Shown: positions 1-14,680, counted from the stretch's first letter. The stretch: 64,000 bases of DNA from Clavelina lepadiformis (GCF_947623445.1 NC_135241.1:5024501-5088500); one strand, 5' to 3'. Notes: generated by a model from the letters alone, not told the origin. Program-made: numbers and translations.

Positions 1-368
1 TATTATTTACTAACTCATAGTTATTTGGTTTGTAATATATAGGAAGAGAAAAGCACAAGGTATTTATTCAGTATTTGTATACCTGTCAGATAGAGTTGGG
101 TAGTATCGCTATCAACAGTACCATTTAAATGTTGTGGTAGCTGTTTGAATTGATAGCATTTTTCATGCAGTTTTTTATATACATATATATATAAATTATG
201 TATATATATATATATATAAATTAATAAATTATGTATTGATGTAACAGTTTCATTGTTTTATATGTAGGTTTGTGTATTTTATGTAAACTACAGTAGGTAA
301 AATAAATTCCAGCGTTAAGTAACATATAGCATTCAACTAAGTTTAAATTTTAGTACAACTTTAAACAA
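1..368. other. 5' flank of GBA2 with TA-rich tract
   Basis: No coding exon was found. An AT microsatellite of alternating TA lies at about 176-226. A polypyrimidine-poor TTTTAG lies about 20 bases before the GBA2 start codon and could serve as a splice acceptor, either cis from an upstream UTR exon or trans for a spliced leader. No TATA box could be assigned. Confidence 0.4.
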
Positions 369-3300
369 ATGGCAGTGAAGCAGCCTGAGTGGTGCTCTGC
401 TTTGAAAGACATTTCTCTCAGCAACCCTGATGATAATGATGACAACAACCTCATGAGAACATGGAGAGGTAAGCAACCTTTCCATGAAATATGTACATGT
501 TGTTTTTAGGTTATAATAACTTAATTTTATTATAATTTGCCAAAAAAAGTTTTAATTTGTTTCCGTAATTAATAAATATGCAGTTTATTGTTTTTCTGAT
601 TTTTGTTTGTTTAATAAAACCCATCATAATGTAAAAGGAATTGAGGAGATAATTTTTTCATTTTATTTATCAGGTAAACATAGCGGTGTTGGTGTCCCCG
701 CTTTTGGGTGGAAAATTGCTTTAAGTCACAAGTTTAAAGATCGACCAAATTCATGGTCATTACCACCTCTTTCCCAGGTACCATCACTAGTTGGACTTGG
801 TGTGAGGTATGTTGTTTTGATGAAATTTGTTGATTTTTAAATCAGAGTAGGCTGTATTCTATTTCAATACCGTATGCCAGGGCTACTCAACTATTCTTAG
901 CAAAGGTCCAATTACAAAAGTTCAAAATTGGTTTAGGTCCGTTATAACTCTCATGAAATAACTTACAGTCATATAAATGTATTAAAATACGGTATATAAT
1001 GTAATAATTCTCTGGATGGGAATTAATTTACCACTTACATACTCACTGATTAATTGAATAAGCAGGAATAACAAAACTAATGATGAACGATTTTATTTGC
1101 GTAAATACTGAGACAGATAAGGTCCGGATTCAACACTGAAAAGGCCCGTATTCGGACCGCGGTCCGCCAGTTGAGTAGCTCTGTCGTATGCCTTTCAATA
1201 GACATAATCAAACCCTTTTGCTATATAGACTACCAGTAGTCCAGTACTGATGTTTGTGGTTGTACCAGTAAGTTTTACAATAGACGGATGAGCTAAAATG
1301 TTGTTTGCTTTATATCTTTGCAGATATCTTCTTTATTATAAGAAATTAAGAAGCAAGAGTAAACGCCCATGTATGGATTTCTTCAATCAAACCCCACTTC
1401 ATCAAATCTATGGTATATTGTTGCTGTGACCTTTTAAGAAATTCTTCACTGCTGTGTGTACTAACAGTATGAAGAATTTACAATATATTTGAATAACTTA
1501 CAGCGACAAGTTGTTACGACAGCTTAACGCTAAATATATAATTTTAGGAGTTCCACTTGGAGGTATAGGGGGTGGAACTATTAACAGAGGTTGGAAAGGA
1601 GACTTCTGCAAGTGGCAATTGAAACCTGGAGTGTACACGTTTGATTCCCCATTGGCAGATCAAGTGAGTACTTAAGGTTTCTTATCTAACTGGAGATATT
1701 AGGGAAATATTTTTGATTGCACTTGTTATCATTCTTATGTCCCTCAAGCTTTACAAAGCTCAGCCTTCCAAATGTGTGTTTTCCAGAAACACTTTTTAAA
1801 ATTTGATATCAGTAACTGTTAAAGCAAAACTTACCTTGATATTATTGTGCCAGCATAGCTTCAATACTTATTGCAGGTTTTTACAAACTAAATCGAAACT
1901 TAATTAGTTGGGATAAAAGCTGTTGCATCCTGGCTTAAAATATTTGCATCGTTTCATTTCAGTTCATTGTTACGATACGCTCAAATGACAGAACAGTATT
2001 TCAACAAGTATTAAGCACCAGATTCCCATCTGGAGAGCCACTAAAAGCATGGAACTGGCGTTACTGTGGCTCATATGCATACTATCATGGTCTTTATCCA
2101 CGGGCCTGGACAGTTTATGACTTACAAGGCCAGGATGTTGTTTTGACATGTAGGCAAATATCTCCTGTCTTTCCACATGACTATCAGGTATTTACTGTGT
2201 GATTATCAGGTGTGTACTGTGTGCTATTAAGGGTTAAATATTGGTGTATTACAGTGTTGTTTTTTAATTGCAATATGTCATCAACTAGTTTTATACCCCA
2301 AACTACCTTTCTATGTATATACCAATGTAAACAGCAATTAGAAACATTTCTATGGCCCAGTGGTGACACATATTCATTTGTAGCTACATTGCTTAAATTT
2401 TCTTTAACAAAAATCTTCTTTTAAATGTGATATGGTATCGGTGTAACTATTTACATGACATTACTACACATGATCTTAATCATTTCTTACTGTGTTTGTA
2501 AATCCACGACTTAGTAAGATGTGACATTAATCATGTTGTTTGAGACTTTATTGTTTGAGTTGACTAATAATCTGATTTTGGCTGAGTTGAACTCATGTTT
2601 CCTAAACTGGGTGATGCCTTTCACAGGCATAAATTAATGCACAGCTTTTGAATGCACAAACCATACATTCTATCATTTGGCAAATTATGTTTGCATTTCT
2701 ATTTATACTCCATTCTTGTTGGTTACTCTAAACACTGCATTAGATAAATTTCCTTCAGGAAATAGAAATTTGAGTGGGTTGACTGCATTTCCTTTTGGCA
2801 CTGGAATCGGGTAGAAATAAATATAATTTATGACGTTTGACATTGACAACTCTGTTTTTTTAATTAATATAATGTAGGACACCAGCATACCAGCTGCAGT
2901 TTTTGTCTGGACAGTTGAAAACAAAAGAAAGGATGACATTGATGTAACCATCACCATGTCCATGGAGAATGGAATAGGTAAATATCAGGAAATAATTAAT
3001 GATCAGCACAAGTAATCAAATAATCAGAAGATGAGTGCATGCACTCATGTGTGCTGGGCGTTTATTCTGGTTTGTGGCGAGAAAAAAATTTCAGAGGTCC
3101 TCAGTTTTGTTTAATCAAACAAATAATTTTGTTTCCATCCTCAATGTAGCACATGTCTATAGAAGACAATACGAGCATTTATGTATTGATATTTTTCAGG
3201 TTGTCAGCGTGAACAGAAGGTAACAACTAGTCTTTGGAATGAGTTTTTCTCAGTGAATAATCATGGGGAAAATGTTTCTGGTGTGGTGATGCATAACACA

Positions 3301-6300
3301 ACATATGACAACATGTTTTACACCATGACAATTGGAGCTACCCAGAAAGTAAATTTACTGCCATGTTTTAATTCTACAGTTTAGTAATCAATGCCTCATT
3401 TTGTTAAACGTAATACTAACCCTCACATAAATACATTATGATCGTACTGGTATAACACTTATGTGTATTTGTAAGAAAATGGCATTTTTTCATTGAGGAG
3501 TGTATTATGGAAAAATTGTTGTGACAGCAGTGTAAATCGTTCTGTACATAGGAAGGAACAAAAGTGAGCCATTGCGTTGAATTCAACCCATTGCATAGCG
3601 GCACCGAAATATGGCACCCGTTAATGGAGCGTGGACAACTCAGCTCATTATCAAGTACATTAAAAGTTTTAAAAACACAATCTTTGGTCTAACCAGACCA
3701 CCCCCACGTTAAGTGTGCTCTGTTCTGCATTTACTTATAATAATGCGAATCATTTTTTCAGAAAGAAGCCATGTAACTGGTAAAGGAGAGAGAATAGCTT
3801 CTGCCGTAGCTGTGAGTTGCCACGTCAAAGCAAAGTCTACCAACTCTATTGATTTCTGTTTGGCATGGGATATGCCACAGGTAATGCATGGCTTTTTGTT
3901 TATGCAAAAAATATACCTGAATTTGTTGATTGTTAAGAGTTCGTTATTGATTTATTGTTTGGTTGTGTAATATAGGCTGGAGCAAGTTATGCTAGAATGT
4001 ATTGTGAAGTATGTTAAAAAAAATTCATTATCTACTCTTATTTGTCTAGTCACATTTACACATGTCTTTTATTCATAATGTTTTCAGAGCCTACGCAATT
4101 TTTTGTTGGTATTAAAATACCTCAGATTGTTTTCAGCCAGTTGTTAACTTTGTTATGAAAGCCATGTCTATATCATTAAAATGGTCACTTCCTTTCAGGT
4201 CCTAAATTTAAATCCAGTGTCTCATGAAAAACAAGATTTTTATTAAGAAATTATATCTTCTATTTTGTTGGAAATGTTGTGGTTTTTTAAAGTATGTTGT
4301 GGGTCACCGGTTTTACTGCTGAAGCAGGAAATTGCTTTCTAGCAAGAATTTCCTTTCAGAAAGCTTTCGTGTCATAATTTTCTTCCTGTGCTAATTGCAT
4401 TTCTTAATAATTTTTTTCCCTGATATTATGCACTATTTTAAATGCCTTGGTGTACATAGCCATTTGTTGGCTATTGCGTATAAATTAGTTCAAAATGCTA
4501 TAGTTATCAAAACTTTTGGTTTTAATCTTTTGTAAATTAATCAATCCTGCTTTATCTTAAAAGTGCATAAACATTATTTTCATCATTTGGGTGTTTTCAG
4601 ATCCACTTTGGCAACAGCAATAAATTTTATAAACGTCGTTACACAAGATGGTTCGGAGATCAGGGCAAAGCAGGTCCAGCCCTAGCTGCATATTCCCTCT
4701 ATCATTACCCAACCTGGGAAGAGAAGATACATGACTGGCAATCCCCAATATTAGAAAATAGGTATAAGGAGTGTTTTAGCACTTTCATAGCCTATAGTTT
4801 ATTGTGGTTGTTCAAATGTACTTAAATAACGTACATTTTTCGCTCTTTATTAAAGTAAGATCTCAGTTTTAATCCACACCAATTCTTTATCTTTTCTCAA
4901 CCAGTGACCTTCCTGGATGGTATAAATCTGCCATTTTTAACGAGCTTTATTACATCACTGATGGTGGAACTGTGTGGCTTGAGGGAGAAAGCAGTGATGT
5001 TACAATGCTTTCCAGGAACGCATATAATGGTGTTCCCGAATCCAAACATAATCTAAATGGGAACTCTATGCATTTAAACAATGGAATAGACAAGACAAAG
5101 TGCGTTTAGTTTTAGTTTGTCACAAAATATTTATAGATTGAAAGTAGTCTATTCACCTGATAAATCAAATTTTTGCCTGAATTGCTCACAATATTCTTTT
5201 AAAGCGTTGTTCTATTGCTGGGTTTCTTGTCATTTTGTAATGAAAAATTTGTTACTAGGCAACTCTGTGTGTTGACAAACAAAAAAATGTATTTTTAATT
5301 ATTTGTAAAGAACAATGTATTGATATAAAGTTATTAAAAAAAACAAGATCTCTCACCATTTGCATTCATCAAATAGGGAAGACGAAATCAGAAATTGCAA
5401 GCATATTATGGAATATGGCAGATTTGCTTATCTTGAAGGACAAGAATACAAGTATGATTTACTTGTAATGTGAAACATAATGTACATTATCGAACAAGTG
5501 ATTGTTGCTAAAATATTATAATGCTTTTATAGAATGTACAACACCTACGATGTGCATTTCTACGCATCAATTGCACTTGCACACCTGTGGCCAAATTTGG
5601 AAATTAGTCTTCAGTACGACATAGGTACTGTATTCTGTATAGTTAATGCAGTGCATTCATGTGTACACAACACAATCAGGCAATAAGTAACAAGTTAAAT
5701 GTATCTTATTTTTATGAAAGCTGCCAGTATATTGCATTCCAATCCTGAACCAATGCAATACCTGATGGATGGCGTGGCGGCACCAGTGAAAACACCAAAT
5801 TGTGTTCCACATGATGTAGGTTGTCCAGGTAAGTCAAAAGAAATCTCATGTGAATATTTATCTATGGAATTTTATTGGTCCATTCCGTAGCGCGTAAATT
5901 TCATTCTTCAAGGCTTGGTTTTGTGAACCTTGATATTTACATTATAATTAATTAATAGTCGTCATAAATTCTACGAAAGGAAATGAAGTCATAAACATTT
6001 TTACTATTCATGCCTTGACATAATTTATCTTGTTGGTACTGGCTTAGCTTACGGTTTTGGAGGGAAATTGGCAGTGTTTTCTTATGCAGATGATGAGCCG
6101 TGGCTTAACGTCAACGCATATTTCGTGCACGACACTGCTGAATGGCGGGATCTTAACCCAAAGTTTGTTTTGCAAGCATTTCGTGATTATCACATCACAA
6201 AAAATAAAGAGTTTTTAGAAACTGTATGGCCAATATGCAAGGTAAAATTAGCTAATTAGGTTTATATGTGTTGTATGATAAGAACCTTGCAATTGTAAAA

Positions 6301-8478
6301 CCTGTAATTTAATTTGTGTAACTTTTCATCGCCATTATATTTAACACTAATAACAAATCATGGTACTGTATAAAGAATGTAACTGATAATAATTAAAGAA
6401 TAACACATGACATACACACTATTGTGATTTGTGAGTTGGTAATACTGATCATGACACGTATCAAATTTGTTCCAAAGTTAAAATTACCAATTTACATCTC
6501 AGTTTCACTTCAATTAAGTATGCATGTTATAATATGCTTCTATTGCTACACTATAAAGCCCTGTTAATATTTTACTTGCATAGATTGTCATGAATCATGG
6601 TATGCGGCACGACCAAGACGGGGATGGTCTGATTGAGAACAGTGGAGCTGCCGATCAGACATTTGATGGCTGGTGTGTGCAAGGCCCCAGGTTTGTGCCT
6701 TACTTTATTCGCCGTGCTGTTTAATTACTTCAACTGATTCTGATACAATTCCAAGTGTTACTTTCCGTTGCTATGGTTATAATTTAACGTTATTCAATAC
6801 TTAAACAGTGCATATTGTGGTGGACTTTGGCTAGCCGCTCTGAAGTTTATGGCAGAAGCTGCAAGTATACTTGGCCATGACCACGAAGAATCGGAATACA
6901 ACAGGATACTTCAAATGGCAACAAAATCCTACAACAAACACCTGTGGAATGGTACAAAACTAACATAACTTTCAATCTATTGTGAAATAATCTGCATTTT
7001 TACCAAATAGAAGTTGTAGTAATGAAGCAAATGTAAAAATGCAATTATGCATGTGTCGTTAAGGATAATGTACAATAACAAAGAGTCATTGGTTTATTTT
7101 GAGTTCCATACTGCGTAGTGGAGTGGGATATGAACAGAAATGACTCATTGTGTGTTATGCTATGTACTGATATTTACATATCGGTTAATGACTAATCTCC
7201 AAGCTGCTATTATTTAGGTAAATATTATAACTATGACAGCAGCCCACATCTTCATCTTAGTAACAGTGTCATGGCGGATCAATGTGCCGGTCAGTGGTTC
7301 CTCTCTGCAGCTGGAATTGATGATGTAAGTAAACGCACGTCTTTATCACTGAGTCTTGTTTTAGTGCTCATGTCACAAAATGGAAAAATTTAAATGTTTC
7401 TCGTAATATAAAAGTCACATGTACATTTGGCCTTCCAAGAAACACTTTAGTTTCATGAATTCCATTTAACTTAATATCCTTGTTTTCTCGGACATTAACC
7501 ACTTTTCACCTGCTTAGAGGTCGCTCTTGATGTTTTGTTCACAGACTAAGAGTTATTAATCTAACTGAAGTACTACATTACCTTTACTGAGAATTTTAGT
7601 AAAAACATCATAAAAATGAGCACTCTACACAATCTTTACCATAATTGTTTTGTAGGTTTAGTAGCCAATGACGTGTGTCCTGTTTGTATATGTTTTTTTT
7701 TATCAGGAACACATTGCTCATTATCACCTAAGTTTTTTTTAAAAGTAGTAGCGTAATTATCACCAGCAAATTTTTGCAAATTTTGTATTAGTTTTACCAA
7801 ACATTTCAGAAGAATTCAATTAAGATTTAGATACCACAACTACTCTTTCTCAGGTTTTACCAAAGGAGAATGTTCGTTCCGCTCTGGAAACCATATTTAG
7901 CTTGAATGTTCAAAAGTATGACAATGGCCGGCATGGTGCGGTCAACGGCATGCGTCCTAATGGCGTAGTGGACACAAGCAGCGTCCAGTCTGTAGAAGTT
8001 TGGACAGGAGTAACTTATGCACTTGCTGCTACTATGATACATCGGGTAACACTCTTGTAATTGTATTTAGCCATGTGCTTCACCAGTACTGTAGTGTAAA
8101 TACTAAATACCCATAAATAAGGTTTGACAAAGTTCTGTAAATAATAATTAATCAAAGAATATTGCTTTTTTTCCTTTTTACGTTGAACGTATGTTAAGTT
8201 GGCAGTTTCAAGCTAACTTAGACTCTCAAGCGATATTTACCTAACATTAATTCACCTTTGCACTTGTACTGTTTTAACTGCAGGGTTTACTGAAAGAAGG
8301 CTTTAGAACTGCGAGCGGTATTTACCGCTCGGCTTGGCAACGCTATGGCATGTCATACCAAACTCCCGAAGCTTTCCGAATGAACAAAACTTATCGTTCA
8401 CTTGCCTACATGCGACCGCTTAGCATTTGGGGCATGCAGTATGCACTTGAAATGACGAAGAAAGACAAAGAAAATTAA
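369..8478 (+). CDS. GBA2: Non-lysosomal glucosylceramidase (beta-glucosidase 2)
   Basis: Hydrolyses glucosylceramide to ceramide and glucose at the cytosolic face of ER/Golgi-type membranes (known for the family, GH116). Exons: 369-468, 674-806, 1324-1412, 1548-1663, 1963-2187, 2878-2977, 3200-3348, 3552-3654, 3762-3880, 4601-4761, 4905-5099, 5377-5451, 5533-5624, 5721-5828, 6090-6241, 6584-6690, 6809-6951, 7218-7324, 7854-8045, 8284-8478. They give 886 residues, against 927 in human. Diagnostic segments are [103 protein letters not shown] and [12 protein letters not shown]. The nucleophile Glu (FNELY, about E445) and the acid/base Asp (ADQTFDGW, about D663) are present. The start is the first in-frame ATG after a possible acceptor. 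The N-terminus is shorter than in vertebrates. A short hAT element sits in intron 2. Nothing looks broken. Confidence 0.96.
878..1183. mobile_element. Non-autonomous hAT-type element (MITE) in GBA2 intron 2
   Basis: Terminal inverted repeats are CAGGGCTACTCAACT at the left and AGTTGAGTAGCTCTG at the right. Flanking 8-bp duplications are CCGTATGC (870-877) and TCGTATGC (1184-1191), with one mismatch. There is no transposase ORF. The duplication fits the nnnTAnnn preference known for Buster-type hAT elements. Confidence 0.85.
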
Positions 8479-10609
8479 GTTAGAAAACCCAAATCGTCTA
8501 ACCCAGAAATGGTTGAGCTTCCTTAACAAGGCGTTGTTGTTTTCATAGAGGTTTTACAGGCTATTTGTTTTCAATGTCTAGACTTGTGTTCGAAAAGAAC
8601 AAACAGTTTCTTCAATCCTGCATTTTTAAACGGATTCTAGGAAAATTTCTGCTGCTAATTAATTAAGGCTGAAATCTAGCAAGGTGACATAGACGCCATT
8701 TTAGAGTGTAATGTTTTGTTTAATTCATACATATTTATCCGTTAGTATTTTTGCTTAATTTCAGGTGAAACAGTGTTATCTATCACCTACCCTTGCCTAG
8801 TTTTGTTGTATATATACTATGCTGTCGTATTTAGTATGTTTCAGTCTGCACTGTAGTAAATTTTTAAATGATTTTAATCTGTCCACTGCTATGTAAATGT
8901 ATCCGTGTTTAAATTGTTTTTAGTCAATTTATCTGTGTGTTCTATATTAGCATAGTTCTGCTTGTAAGAAAATCTGTTTTTGTTTGAAGGAAATAATTTT
9001 CTCTGTAGCTACTGTTGTGGATGCTGTACTGGTTGGAGAACCGTTGTTTTTTATGTATTTCATAACATACCAGTCATCATAACTGTATATATGTCATAAT
9101 AGTCGGGACTGTGTTTAACTGTGGTTAGTGAATACATAGCGTTGTAAATGTTAAAGTAGTTAGTTTAGTTTTTGTTATTATTTTAGTTTCTTTTAGGCAG
9201 CAGCAATTGATTATGTGGTTTTGTGTTGCGTGTTTCATCTTTGTTTTGTTTTTCTTTCTTTATCAGTATCTTTTTACTTCAAGTCTTGATATTTAAAAAA
9301 ATATTAACAAAGTTTTCAAGCATAACTTCCCATATAAACAGCATCGATAGTTCTAGGTAGTAAAATAATTTTTTTTCTAGGTGTAGCCTACCATATTTCC
9401 ACTCTTATATACAGTTTGCATTTACAGGAAATATGTGGCATTTACTTTTATATGTATTAGCTTTAATTCCAATGTTTTACACAGCAAGTAATGTATTCTT
9501 GCTATGATATTTTATACAATATTGTGTCATGCGCAAATTATTGTTTGTCGTACTGCTTTTGTTTTTGAGAGATTGATTTTTAGTTGTGCAAAAGTTTTGA
9601 AACTAATATTGTATAAATATTCATTTCTTCTGAATGTTTTGTCAATGAAATGTTCCCAATCATAATAGTTTTGGGTTTGAATTGTTTGATTTTCTTTTTA
9701 TAAGATTTTCTCATGTATAAACATACCAAAACTTCTCGGAAAGGCAAAGATTGTTTTCAGTTGGACTTTTTATGTTCGAGCCCATTGATATTGTTATATT
9801 CTTTCCAAACTTTAAATTTAGGAATTTTGTTTGTAGTTCTCAAGGTTGTAGTTTGAAGAATAATGAAACGGCTTTACCTATAGAACTTGCTCGTGAATTG
9901 TGAATTACACTATTGTTTATTGTAAAGCTTTGTTTGGTGAGGTGCTTAGTGATCTTCTTCATGTAGCTATGAGAATATTACAATACTGTAATTGCACATT
10001 TTACATCATGTTCTGCTGGTGTTTATTTTTGCATGGTGTGTCACATTTGAATCGTTGAAGGTATGGACTACGTAATACCAGTGTCTTTATATACCGACGT
10101 ATTAATAAATCGGGATATAAAGGCTCTGATGATATTGAATATTACCTCCCCACAGTTTTTCTTTGTGTTACCAAATAGAAATACAATACTGTATATGGAG
10201 TTGGTATGATTGATACACATGTCCTTAAAAGGAACTAAATAAACGTTTCTGAACCAAGTATACGTTGAGTCAAAAATACACTGCGTAATGTTGTCTACCA
10301 TACTAGAGAAACTGGTCTGGATTTTGGTATAGCTTATTTACTGGGAAGAACTATGCCAGAATATCGATGATGCAATGACTCAAAAGTGTCTCTGTCACTA
10401 TTTCACAATGGGGGATTTTCACAAGGAATTATATTTTTCTGATCGAAGCATGACGAATAGCCGTATGCAGCATCAGCATCATATGGCAGTTTATCATACA
10501 GAAGCAAGTGAAGAAATGATTTAACTGCGTATAGGGTACAGACTGAGCATATTCCCCTTTCAGAAGATGAGCCTGGTATTTATTATGCATACGCCAGGAA
10601 CTAATTGAA
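8479..10609 (+). other. GBA2 3' UTR and GBA2-SAMTOR intergenic
   Basis: No coding exon is recognisable. The stretch is T-rich. AATAAA signals occur at 10104-10109 and 10238-10243. If either is the GBA2 polyadenylation signal, the 3' UTR is about 1.6-1.8 kb and the next gene starts only about 400 bp later. Short open frames here look random. Confidence 0.4.
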
Positions 10610-13600
10610 ATGCAGCAAGGCAAAGCACAAACCATGGCAAAGAAAGATCAGAAGGACGTTCATGTGGATATTATTCGCAAAACCCATAAGAATTTGCGTC
10701 GCAAATTAGCCAACGGTAAGCGTTTTTATTATTTGAAGCTTTCTAGTCCGTACAGGTTTTTCACCGCCCCACGCTAAGCAACTGATAATTTTTGTTAGCT
10801 GTGTTAGCCTATTTATTTATTTGAATGGCAAAATACATTCTCTCTATATAGCCTATATGCAGACATTTCTGAAGTAAAAAACGACTAAAAATAATTTTTT
10901 GGCCAGCTTATGCTCATCCTTTCAGTTAACCTTGTCTTACTCTTAGTTGCCTAAATTACTGTTTAGGCCTCTGTATACGAAAATATGGACAATTTAAGAA
11001 TTCTTGTTACAGCAGTCTTATATCAACTTCTAAACATGTTTGGCGGTAGCAAATCTACCAGTACAGATCTAGGCTATAACCTTATAGGATTAAGATACAA
11101 TTTATTTCATGTCGATCATTTTGACCGACTACTATTTGGAGATGATTCAAACTGTGTCAATCCACTATAGCGGAAAGTGTGGCACCTGCACGCATGAGAT
11201 TCTTGAACATGCCGAATATTTTACTCATGACATTGGTTAATAATAAATAAACAAAGAGAAAATAGTTGTTTAAATGCCAATTTCTTATAAACAAACAAAA
11301 ATTGATGCTTCAGTGCACCCTACCAAGACATAATTTAACTTGTTTGCACACATGAGCTCTCATTGTAAACTGCCATACTTTCCAGTTGGGTCAATCCGTA
11401 ACCTTTATATCAGAGCGGAGTGAATTTATGTATCAAAGCATATCAAACCGGAAAATGGTTAAAGTACATTTGGCATGATTCACTTTCTCATTTGTCTAAT
11501 TTTTTAAGGAATCATTTGTTTTCAAATAAGGGCTAAGGGGTAATGTAGCATTCACAAAGTTTCGCCTATTACAGAATGCTATGTGTTCAAATCCCAATTA
11601 TTTTAACTTCTATATGTAATTTTCTTTGGTTTGTTATCGCTTTATGCAGTTTTGATGCATCCAACCTTGGATTTTATAGAATTTAAAAAAACTTCAAATA
11701 TCAAACACGGCTCCAATAGTTATAAAAATGAAACAAAAAAAATTACGTAAAAGTTTTGCCAGTGATCATTGCTTGTTTAAAATTAACTTTTATTTCTTAA
11801 TACTGTGGCTTCCAAATGAAACTTTAATGCTATATTCCAGGTAAAATTGGAAACCTTTGTGGCATCCTTATCAAAGAAAAACACAAAAGAGCATATAACA
11901 TTAAAACAAAGAGCAGCCAATGAGGAATAATTATAAATAAAAGTGCTTGCAAAACAATACAAAGTGGACCTCACCAATAATGAAAATTTACATTTGTATA
12001 TATATGCACAATTTCTTTAATTTCCACAGAATTATGATGTATACAGTTATTGTACTGTGAAGTGCCAATTGAACTTGCACAATGAAAGCGGCAAGCATGC
12101 AAAAAACTTCTGTTTTTAATTTTCTTGCAAGGTCTGTTCTGCTTTTTATGTTTTTTTAATATTATGGCTCATTGATTTATGTACTTATAAGATAAGTTGT
12201 CTTTCAGAGAAATTTTCAACAAAATTGCTCTTTTATCCCTAATTTTCAGTGATTTGTGTACAATGGCAGTTCACATGTATGTCATTTATTCAATGCTAGA
12301 CTTTTGTAAAGTTAGTGAACAGTTTACTACCTTGATTCTAGTGTGTTCATTCGCAATTCATCAAAATTAATTTATCAGGTAAAAGTAGTGCAAATGTTGC
12401 GCAAATAGTGTTTTTTCTTATTAACTGTATCCATAGGACCACTTACGTTATCACTAAGTGTAATGTTTTGCACAACTCAAGGTTTACATGAATACTCTTC
12501 CAGGTGATGATTTTGATCAAGTTTGGAAATCTCATTGTTCCGACGATCGAGCATTGAACGAATACTCTGTTGCGATGAAACAACTCGCCACCAATGCATG
12601 GAGCACAGATTGTGATGGTAGGGACAGAACTGAGGTAGGTCGAACTCCATTCTGCACCGTAGATTAGCAGACGTTAAATTTAACATGCATATCTTTATTA
12701 TATTATGTGTTGGGTTCTTCTATTCCTTTTATATTGTTAGAGTATTTATATATCAGTTTAATTTACGTTATTTGTAGTGGTGTAAGGAATTTAGCATTGA
12801 TTACTACAGTCATGGAAAGTTGCAAGAATTACTTAAAAAAGACAAACGAAGGCAGACGTATTACCAAAAAGATCAACAATCTCATTTTGTACGTGGACCT
12901 ACCCCAAACACTGATTCTTCTTTTGATGCAGCAAGAATTAGGTTAAAATTATTGCGAATTAATTGAAGTAATTGATAATTAATATGTGCTTGTTTATTTT
13001 CCGCTGTACTTTTATCAAGACTCAAGAAGTCTATGTTTTAGTGCAGATGTTGTTGTGGACAAAATCAAATTGCTAGATGTTGGATCCTGTTACAACCCAT
13101 ATTCAGAAATGCCGGAATTTGAAACTGTAGCTCTTGATTTAGCTCCTGCAAATCAGGTTGATTAAGTCATAATCTAATTCAATATTTATAACACATGATT
13201 TAATTAGATAATCCAGGATTTGTTTTGTGTTCAGTCTGTTTTAGACCCTCTTATGTTTTATTCCTTAAAGTTTTGAATTATTATTTCTGATAAATCTTTC
13301 CCTGTTTTACAGAATGTTTTTAAATGTGATTTTCTATATGTTGAAATTGTTGAAGCATCAAATGCAAATGCATTCCTGCCAAATTGTAAGAGTAAGTTGT
13401 CTAGCACAAACAACCTTAATTTTATAAAATTATAAATTGAGTAGTATTTTGTATGCATGGGCCGGTGCGAACCCAAACCCGAATAGATTTGACGAATATT
13501 GCTGGTGTAAAAGATACGGCCGAACACGAATACTAACTATGGTGAACCTCAATCTAATATTACGTATAAATTGATTGACTTTGGTGAGATATGATGATAT

Positions 13601-14680
13601 ACTTTTCTGGTTGAGCTAAACTGGGGTCAACATTCCTTGCAATAAAGGTCATTTACCCAATGCTTTTACTTTTCAAATCGCCATTTAAACAGCAATTGTT
13701 TTGAAACAAAGCATTTTTTAGCATTTATGTCATGTTATAAGTAAGTTTTGGATGAAATTTTTTCCATCGGTTCTGGTCCGATTAGATTTGGAACTTGTTT
13801 GTGTCGACCTACATGATATTCGGTTTCACACAAACCTTAATAATCGTCCTTGCAGCATATCTATAGTACTTTGTAATTCACAAATATCCTTGCACCTGCT
13901 TTCATGTACCTCAGTTTTTGTAGACAGTTGCTATACTTCTAATAAACTGTTATTTGAAATATTATGTGAAACCTAGACCTTTCAACTTGAGCATGTTTTA
14001 ATTCCAGGCACAGAACACAACAGCAACGTTACTTTTTTGCCAAGCAACTATTTTCAAGTAGTGGTTTTCTCATTATTGCTTTCATACATTCCCTGTCCTC
14101 ACAAGCGCTGGCTGATGTGTAAAAAAGCATACCAAGTTCTTGCCGCTAATGGGTTGTTGTTGATAATCACCCCGGATTCAAGTCACCAGAACAGGTATTT
14201 TTATTGGTTATAGGTCGATTCAACTCAGGGCAACCCAACCAACATCTGCGTCAACTCGTCCCGGGTTGAATTGACCTACTACCATTTTCATTGCTATTGT
14301 CTACAGTCTACACATCAATATCTGAAATCTCATTCATGGACTTACGAATGTCCGGAAGTTGTGTTTCTGTTAAGATAGTTCTGCTTCTAACATTAATTTG
14401 CACTAACCTTACTGGTACTGTTTCCAGACATGCAGCACTGATGGTTAAATGGAAAACAGCGCTGGAAAATATTGGTTTTCAACGAATCAAATATTGCAAA
14501 GATCGTCACATGCACTTTATCGCGTTTCGAAAAGTCCCAAATGATTTTATCTGGGACAAGAGGAAAGGAGGAACTGATTCTTTATCTATGGATGTTCTGA
14601 ATATTCCTCAAGATTTTCAGGAGATGGAAGCTTCTTCTGTTGATGAGATTGAAAATTTGAGAAAAAGTGAAAGAGATTAA
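10610..14680 (+). CDS. SAMTOR: S-adenosylmethionine sensor upstream of mTORC1 (BMT2/C7orf60 family)
   Basis: In vertebrates this Rossmann-fold methyltransferase-like protein binds SAM and regulates GATOR1-KICSTOR, linking methionine to mTORC1 (family knowledge). The yeast relative Bmt2 methylates 25S rRNA. Exons: 10610-10715, 12504-12634, 12778-12941, 13042-13156, 13313-13391, 14008-14194, 14428-14680. They give 344 residues, against about 405 in human. Motifs are [21 protein letters not shown], the SAM-binding strand [12 protein letters not shown] (about residues 142-153), [22 protein letters not shown] and the near-invariant [24 protein letters not shown] and LNIPQDF follow near the C-terminus. 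A second in-frame ATG lies 8 codons downstream of the chosen start, and an in-frame TGA lies upstream. The human C-terminal acidic tail is mostly absent. Intron 6 holds a small inverted-repeat element, and an hAT element lies just 3' of the stop. Confidence 0.95.
14211..14278. mobile_element. Tiny inverted-repeat element in SAMTOR intron 6
   Basis: A 68-bp unit begins TAGGTCGATTCAACTC and ends GGGTTGAATTGACCTA, forming near-perfect inverted ends. An internal segment, AACTCAGGGCAACCCAAC, recurs in slightly changed form at about 49968, so this is one member of a repeat family. The target duplication is too short to be sure of. Confidence 0.5.

Noticed and set aside
176-226. TA-rich tract as a promoter
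   Set aside because: A simple TA microsatellite; similar tracts occur in introns (42114-42130, 50566-50580).
13258-13976. 89- and 74-codon frames inside SAMTOR introns
   Set aside because: They partly overlap the real exon 13313-13391 in the wrong strand or frame; no motif.
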